From positions 1 through 5,262 of the forward strand of contig CAIMDR010000552.1 in NCBI GenBank assembly GCA_903839795.1: a DNA stretch of 5,262 bases, given 5' to 3'. The notes below the pieces were generated by a model. The model was not told the DNA's origin. It saw only the letters and a list, made by a program, of their open reading frames with translations, and did not search any database. The DNA is from an uncultured Methylococcaceae bacterium (GTDB taxonomy: Bacteria > Pseudomonadota > Gammaproteobacteria > Methylococcales > Methylomonadaceae). Both the position numbers and the translations under genes were made by a program. Shown piece by piece: positions 4,387-5,262 of this stretch (its first letter is position 1; every line of letters starts with the position of its first letter).

Positions 4387-5262
4387 TTATTGATAACCTT
4401 TTGGAAATGGATCCGGAGCAATCAAGTCGGACTCATAAACCAAATCAGCTTGACCATCCTTACGCCATTGACCAATGCGTAACTTGCTTAACAAATGGTG
4501 GTTTGCATCAACCTTGACATAGCCTTCAGGTGCTGTAGTCAGCTCATAACCCGGCAATGCGACAACCGCTTTATCCACGTCAAAACTGCCGGCACGCTCA
4601 ACAGCTGCTTTCCATAACCAAGGTCCTAAATAAGCCGCTTGTGTTACGTCTCCCACTACTGCGTTTTCGCCATAAGCTTTCTTGAACTCTGTTACAAATT
4701 TTTCGTTATTAGGATTTTTCAAGCTTTGGAAATACTTCATTGCAGAATAAAAACCTTCCAGGTTTTCACCGCCAATACCCAGCACCTCATCTTCGGTCAC
4801 TGAAATAGTCAGCATGGTTTGTTTTTTGGCATTTAAACCGGCGGCATTTAATTGCTTAAACCAGGCGACGTTACTGCCACCCACCACTGCTGCGTAAATT
4901 ACATCAGGTTTTTTTAGCTTGATTTTATTAATAACCGAACCAAACTGGGTATCGCCTAAAGCGACATATTCTTCGCCAACAACTGTACCACCCAAATGTT
5001 GCTCAATATGTTTACGGGCAATTTTCATGGAAGTGCGCGGCCATATATAATCTGAACCAATCAGATAATAAGTTTTAGCCTTTTTCTCTTTCGCTATCCA
5101 ATCCAACCCTGCAAGAATTTGCTGGGTCGCTTCCTGTCCGGTATAAAACACATTTTTAGATTGTTCCAGGCCTTCATAGAAAGTAGGGTAAAACAGTAAA
5201 CCGTTATCTTTTTCAAAGACCGGCAGTGCAGCCTTACGTGAGGCTGATGTCCAACAACCAAA
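4387..5262 (-). CDS. urtA: urea/short-chain amide ABC transporter substrate-binding protein UrtA (5' part beyond window)
   Basis: The frame is open to the right edge, giving 291 C-terminal residues of a protein usually slightly over 400. The signal peptide and first lobe are therefore missing. An internal GTG at 5149-5151 is not the start: the frame continues through FGCWTSASRK at the edge, GLLFYP (21-26) and YEGLEQSKNVFYTG (29-42), all classic UrtA sequence. Further landmarks are YLIGSDYIWPRTS (66-78), FGSVINKIKLKKPDVI (107-122), an EDEVLGIGGENLEGFYSA stretch, and PEGYVKVDANHH near the end. UrtA is the periplasmic clamshell protein that captures urea and delivers it to UrtBC. The related FmdD-type proteins of methylotrophs bind short-chain amides as well, so specificity for urea alone cannot be concluded. 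It is the first gene of the visible operon and is followed by a strong stem-loop. The stop is TAA. Confidence 0.93.
   Translation of the reverse strand, partial: FGCWTSASRKAALPVFEKDNGLLFYPTFYEGLEQSKNVFYTGQEATQQILAGLDWIAKEKKAKTYYLIGSDYIWPRTSMKIARKHIEQHLGGTVVGEEYVALGDTQFGSVINKIKLKKPDVIYAAVVGGSNVAWFKQLNAAGLNAKKQTMLTISVTEDEVLGIGGENLEGFYSAMKYFQSLKNPNNEKFVTEFKKAYGENAVVGDVTQAAYLGPWLWKAAVERAGSFDVDKAVVALPGYELTTAPEGYVKVDANHHLLSKLRIGQWRKDGQADLVYESDLIAPDPFPKGYQ

Noticed and set aside
5149..5151. GTG as the start of a 254-residue UrtA-like protein
   Set aside because: The same frame continues upstream to the window edge with highly conserved UrtA sequence, so this is an internal valine codon.

Overview
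The window holds most of a five-gene ABC importer operon for urea (or urea plus short-chain amides), read entirely from the minus strand in the order urtA (3' two-thirds only, cut by the right edge), urtB, urtC, urtD, urtE. The set is diagnostic: a UrtA-type periplasmic binding protein, two branched-chain-amino-acid-type (LivH/LivM-like) permeases, and two ATPases with UrtD-type (LSHGQ) and UrtE-type (GRNGMGKTT) motifs. Together they would capture urea in the periplasm (UrtA), move it through a UrtB/UrtC channel, and power it by a UrtD/UrtE ATPase pair. No urease genes and no operon promoter are visible. The promoter should lie upstream of urtA, beyond base 5262.

The periplasmic binding protein and intergenic palindromes point to a Gram-negative bacterium, probably a proteobacterium. 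The slightly AT-rich coding and the C-rich/G-rich palindromes flanked by TATTCA remind me of aquatic Gammaproteobacteria such as methanotrophs. That is an impression, not a demonstration.

Layout from left to right: bases 1-452 carry no convincing gene. They hold a strong REP-like palindrome (about 12-118), an AT-rich stretch, one copy of a small palindromic element (272-373), and a minor hairpin past the end of urtE. urtE occupies 453-1142. A 270-base gap follows between urtE and urtD, unusually wide for this operon, containing a GC-rich hairpin repeat and a second copy of the element (1303-1408). urtD (1413-2156) overlaps urtC (2153-3298) by 4 bases, and urtC is 11 bases from urtB (3310-4227). 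A 159-base gap separates urtB from urtA and contains a third, short copy of the element (4265-4311) and a 12-bp stem-loop (4332-4365) just past the urtA stop codon.

The most notable result is the element family. Three copies share 11-base terminal inverted repeats of the form GTAAnTATTCA. The copy at 4265-4311 is flanked by a perfect 8-base direct repeat (AAAAAATC), and the copy at 272-373 by an 8-base repeat with one mismatch. This makes them miniature inverted-repeat transposable elements (MITEs). GTAA termini with 8-bp duplications are features I associate with IS66-family transposons. The short copy looks like a deletion derivative of the long form through an internal 10-base repeat that is visible in the long copy.
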